Positions 62,298 through 64,000 of a stretch of DNA of 64,000 bases are shown piece by piece; the first letter of the stretch is position 1; each line of letters starts with the position of its first letter. Source of the stretch: Pararhizobium sp. YC-54 (GTDB lineage Bacteria > Pseudomonadota > Alphaproteobacteria > Rhizobiales > Rhizobiaceae); contig NZ_JAOYTH010000013.1 of assembly GCF_025847205.1 (NCBI RefSeq), positions 169,229-233,228 of the forward strand. The letters run 5' to 3'. The notes beneath the pieces were generated by a model. It saw only the letters and a program-made list of their open reading frames with translations. It searched no databases and was not told the DNA's origin. The position numbers were made by a program, and so were the translations under genes.

Positions 62298-63329
62298 TCA
62301 AAACGAACGACGGAACCTGACCATGCCACCGAGTTCATCTGAGTCAGCTATATCGAAGTTTTCGTAGTATCCAATTTCGGGCGTGACTGAAAAACCCGGG
62401 ACCATTTCATAGACAACATTTGCAACGGCAGCGAAATTCTCGTCGCCATCCAATGACAGCTGAGCGTTGAGCGCGGTCGTTTCAGAAACCTTCGCAGTGC
62501 CGCCGATCCATGCTGCCCACTCTCCGCCCCAGACACCATAGAACTGCGAATAGGACGGGCTGTCGTCAGACTTCAGGCCGGCCATCAGAAACGCGCTGTA
62601 GACAGGGCTGAACGTGATATCGAGCCGGGCCTTCCCTGCCCATTCCTCCGAAACTGAGTCATAAGCCGCGACAGCCGTAAGGGAACCCCATTCCTTCGTG
62701 TAGGAAGCACCCGCCACGATGTGAGGCAGGTCGCCATCGGCACGTTGCGCGCCATAGCCTTGCTCCAACGCAGCGGAAACGGAAAAGCCGTTCGCGGAAG
62801 AAAAGGTATAGGCAATCTGATTGGTGCCAAAGGGACCGTAGCCGACGATATCGTCACGCAGGACGCCGCCGGCGTAGTAGGTAAGCGTCGTGAACAGAGA
62901 GTCCGTAAATCCAACCCGCAAACCGCCGATCTCGATATAGGCATTCTCAATCAGGGCATCCTGCCCTCCGTCGGCCGCCGCGCTATCCACATCGAAGTTG
63001 ATCTGAATGTAACTCCTCAGGGTCCCCAGATCGGTTTCCGAGCGCGCGTCCAGACGAAGTGCGGCGCGGGTAACGCTCGAGTAGGTGTCACCGATAAAGT
63101 CTCCGTCAAGGTCGGCGCCGAACAGACCGAACTTTAGGTCGTGACGAACATACCCGTCAATCTTCAAGCAGTTTTCGCTCCCCGGAATGTAGAAGAAGCC
63201 TGTTCCATATGCGTCGCACACGCGCAGGAACTCCCCCGGCTCGGATGCAACATATTGACTTTCGTCGGCGGCCAACGCGCTCGACGCAAGCAACGACAAA
63301 ACAAAGCCGCTAGATATAGAACGAATCAT
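62298..63329 (-). CDS. Alphaproteobacterial porin (Porin_2 / Omp2b-like)
   Basis: This 343-residue outer-membrane porin has a signal peptide ending at SSALAADES. The Porin_2 hallmark region follows: FLRVCDAYGTGFFYIPGSENCLKIDGYVRHDL, with its two cysteines, and then the ARSETDLGTLRSYIQINF strand. It ends with a C-terminal phenylalanine after MVRFRRSF, as beta-barrel proteins need for assembly. The ATG at 63329 follows GGGGGGAATAAGC. It lets small solutes through the outer membrane. It stands alone, with the tRNA-end hairpin as terminator. Confidence 0.9.
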   Translation of the reverse strand: MIRSISSGFVLSLLASSALAADESQYVASEPGEFLRVCDAYGTGFFYIPGSENCLKIDGYVRHDLKFGLFGADLDGDFIGDTYSSVTRAALRLDARSETDLGTLRSYIQINFDVDSAAADGGQDALIENAYIEIGGLRVGFTDSLFTTLTYYAGGVLRDDIVGYGPFGTNQIAYTFSSANGFSVSAALEQGYGAQRADGDLPHIVAGASYTKEWGSLTAVAAYDSVSEEWAGKARLDITFSPVYSAFLMAGLKSDDSPSYSQFYGVWGGEWAAWIGGTAKVSETTALNAQLSLDGDENFAAVANVVYEMVPGFSVTPEIGYYENFDIADSDELGGMVRFRRSF

Positions 63330-63863
63330 GCTTATTCCCCCCACCACAATAGGTACGAAAGCCGTATGGCAATCGAATTCATTTTCACGATCAAAGTCTT
63401 GCTGGAAGCAACCCAGCTTCAGTCTCTGGACTTTTTAGATATTATTGTTTCTTACTTCGCGGACAGCTTCTCGTACTGCCCGACGTACATTAGAAATAGT
63501 TTATCCAGATGATCGTGGAATGGCTGGGATGCAGCCTTCTCATATCCAGGATTACACCCGCAGGGCTGAGATGACGCGGAAATGCCGACAGATCATACGG
63601 AACCTGATCCAGATCGCTCTTATGAAGGCGAAGGGTTGCAGGTCCCCGCGCTTCGAGCGGCACCGGCACACGCGCCGTGAGATTTAGCGCCGGAAGCGAG
63701 CGCTATGAATTTGCCACGACAGGCTGGTCAAGGAAGAGCGCGGCGGCGCGACCGTTGTTTGGAGAAATCGCACCGCCGCTGACGTCGGGACGGGAGGAAC
63801 CCTTTCCCGGCGCATTCGGAACGTGAAAAAGCGGGGGCCGGTCGCCCCGCGTGGAGGCTCGCC
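63330..63863. other. Intergenic region with no confident gene
   Basis: About 530 bases between the porin start and the alcohol dehydrogenase end. The left part should hold the porin promoter; the right end holds a dehydrogenase terminator. Short open frames on both strands have no recognisable features. Confidence 0.5.
63826..63850 (-). terminator. Rho-independent terminator of the alcohol dehydrogenase gene
   Basis: Read on the minus strand, GCGGGG and CCCCGC pair around an eight-base loop, followed at once by TTTTT (complement of 63826-63830). It lies 13 bases after the dehydrogenase stop codon. Confidence 0.75.
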
Positions 63864-64000
63864 TCAGTAGATCACCACGCCGCGGATGCTCTCCCCGGCA
63901 TGCATCAGGTCAAAGCCCTTGTTGATGTCCTCGAGCGGCATGGTGTGGGTGATCATCGGGTCGATCTGGATCTTGCCTTGCATGTACCAGTCGACGATCT
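63864..64000 (-). CDS. frmA: Class III alcohol / S-(hydroxymethyl)glutathione dehydrogenase, C-terminal part
   Basis: The last 45 codons of a gene that continues beyond the window. The sequence IVDWYMQGKIQIDP, MITHTMPLEDINKGFDLMHAG and ESIRGVVIY is the characteristic C-terminus of class III alcohol dehydrogenase, which oxidises S-hydroxymethylglutathione in formaldehyde detoxification. The zinc-binding and NAD-binding parts are outside the window. It ends at TGA (complement of 63864-63866), followed by a clear terminator. Confidence 0.9.
   Translation of the reverse strand, partial: IVDWYMQGKIQIDPMITHTMPLEDINKGFDLMHAGESIRGVVIY

Overview
The window looks like a rhizobial (Rhizobiaceae, Alphaproteobacteria) replicon segment. 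It is GC-rich throughout and densely packed with ABC uptake operons. It carries a Caulobacter/rhizobium-type Flp (Tad/Cpa) pilus locus, an alphaproteobacterial Porin_2-type porin, a RIME-like intergenic palindromic element, and two partial copies of an initiator-tRNA 3' end with its terminator. No rRNA, complete tRNA, CRISPR array, transposase or integrase was seen.

Layout. 1-4.2 kb (+): the end of an amino-acid-type binding protein, an unusually long permease, a GH1 beta-glucosidase and a short-chain dehydrogenase. 4.2-10.3 kb (-): a sugar ABC operon (binding protein, two permeases, SIS-domain enzyme, PfkB kinase, ATPase) controlled by a divergent ROK repressor (10.55-11.8 kb). Its gene content matches fructosamine (frl) operons. 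11.8-13.8 kb: a DUF1772 membrane protein and an NAD(P)-binding reductase, divergent from a TetR regulator with a clear palindromic operator. 13.9-25.3 kb (-): one compact nine-gene polyol-type operon (ribose-type ABC transporter, SorC regulator, aldo/keto reductase, GlpD/EryB-like dehydrogenase, class I DhnA-type aldolase, FGGY kinase, GMC oxidoreductase) with a good promoter and palindrome in front. 25.4-26.2 kb: hpaR facing a 3'-truncated hpaF, the remains of a homoprotocatechuate cluster.

26.6-62.2 kb lies between two direct repeats of the initiator-tRNA 3' end plus terminator. It holds the Tad pilus locus (27.5-42.3 kb: prepilin, CpaA peptidase, CpaB, CpaC secretin, a small lipoprotein, TadG/TadE pseudopilins, CpaE, CpaF, TadB, TadC and a TadD-like protein). 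Built into this locus are an L,D-transpeptidase, an unassigned AAA+ ATPase and a membrane coiled-coil protein. Next come a peptide-type (Opp/Dpp) ABC operon with a creatinase/ectoine-hydrolase-like M24 protein (42.5-48.8 kb), a decayed MFS gene, an RpiR regulator divergent from an MFS permease / DUF6282 hydrolase / racemase-fold operon (49.7-54.2 kb), and a second Opp operon ending in a degenerate ATZ/TRZ amidohydrolase (54.8-61.9 kb). Beyond the second repeat are the porin and the C-terminus of class III alcohol dehydrogenase.

How the genes work together. Most modules are self-contained import-plus-catabolism units, each with its own regulator. Several enzymes in the 42-62 kb block keep their fold but lack the standard catalytic residues (metal-less M24, racemase fold without catalytic cysteines, amidohydrolase without HxH), so that block may handle small amide or cyclic N-compounds by unusual chemistry. 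Both Opp operons carry TGTATACA-type palindromes upstream, suggesting a shared regulator that is not in the window. All function calls come from reading motifs, without database searches.
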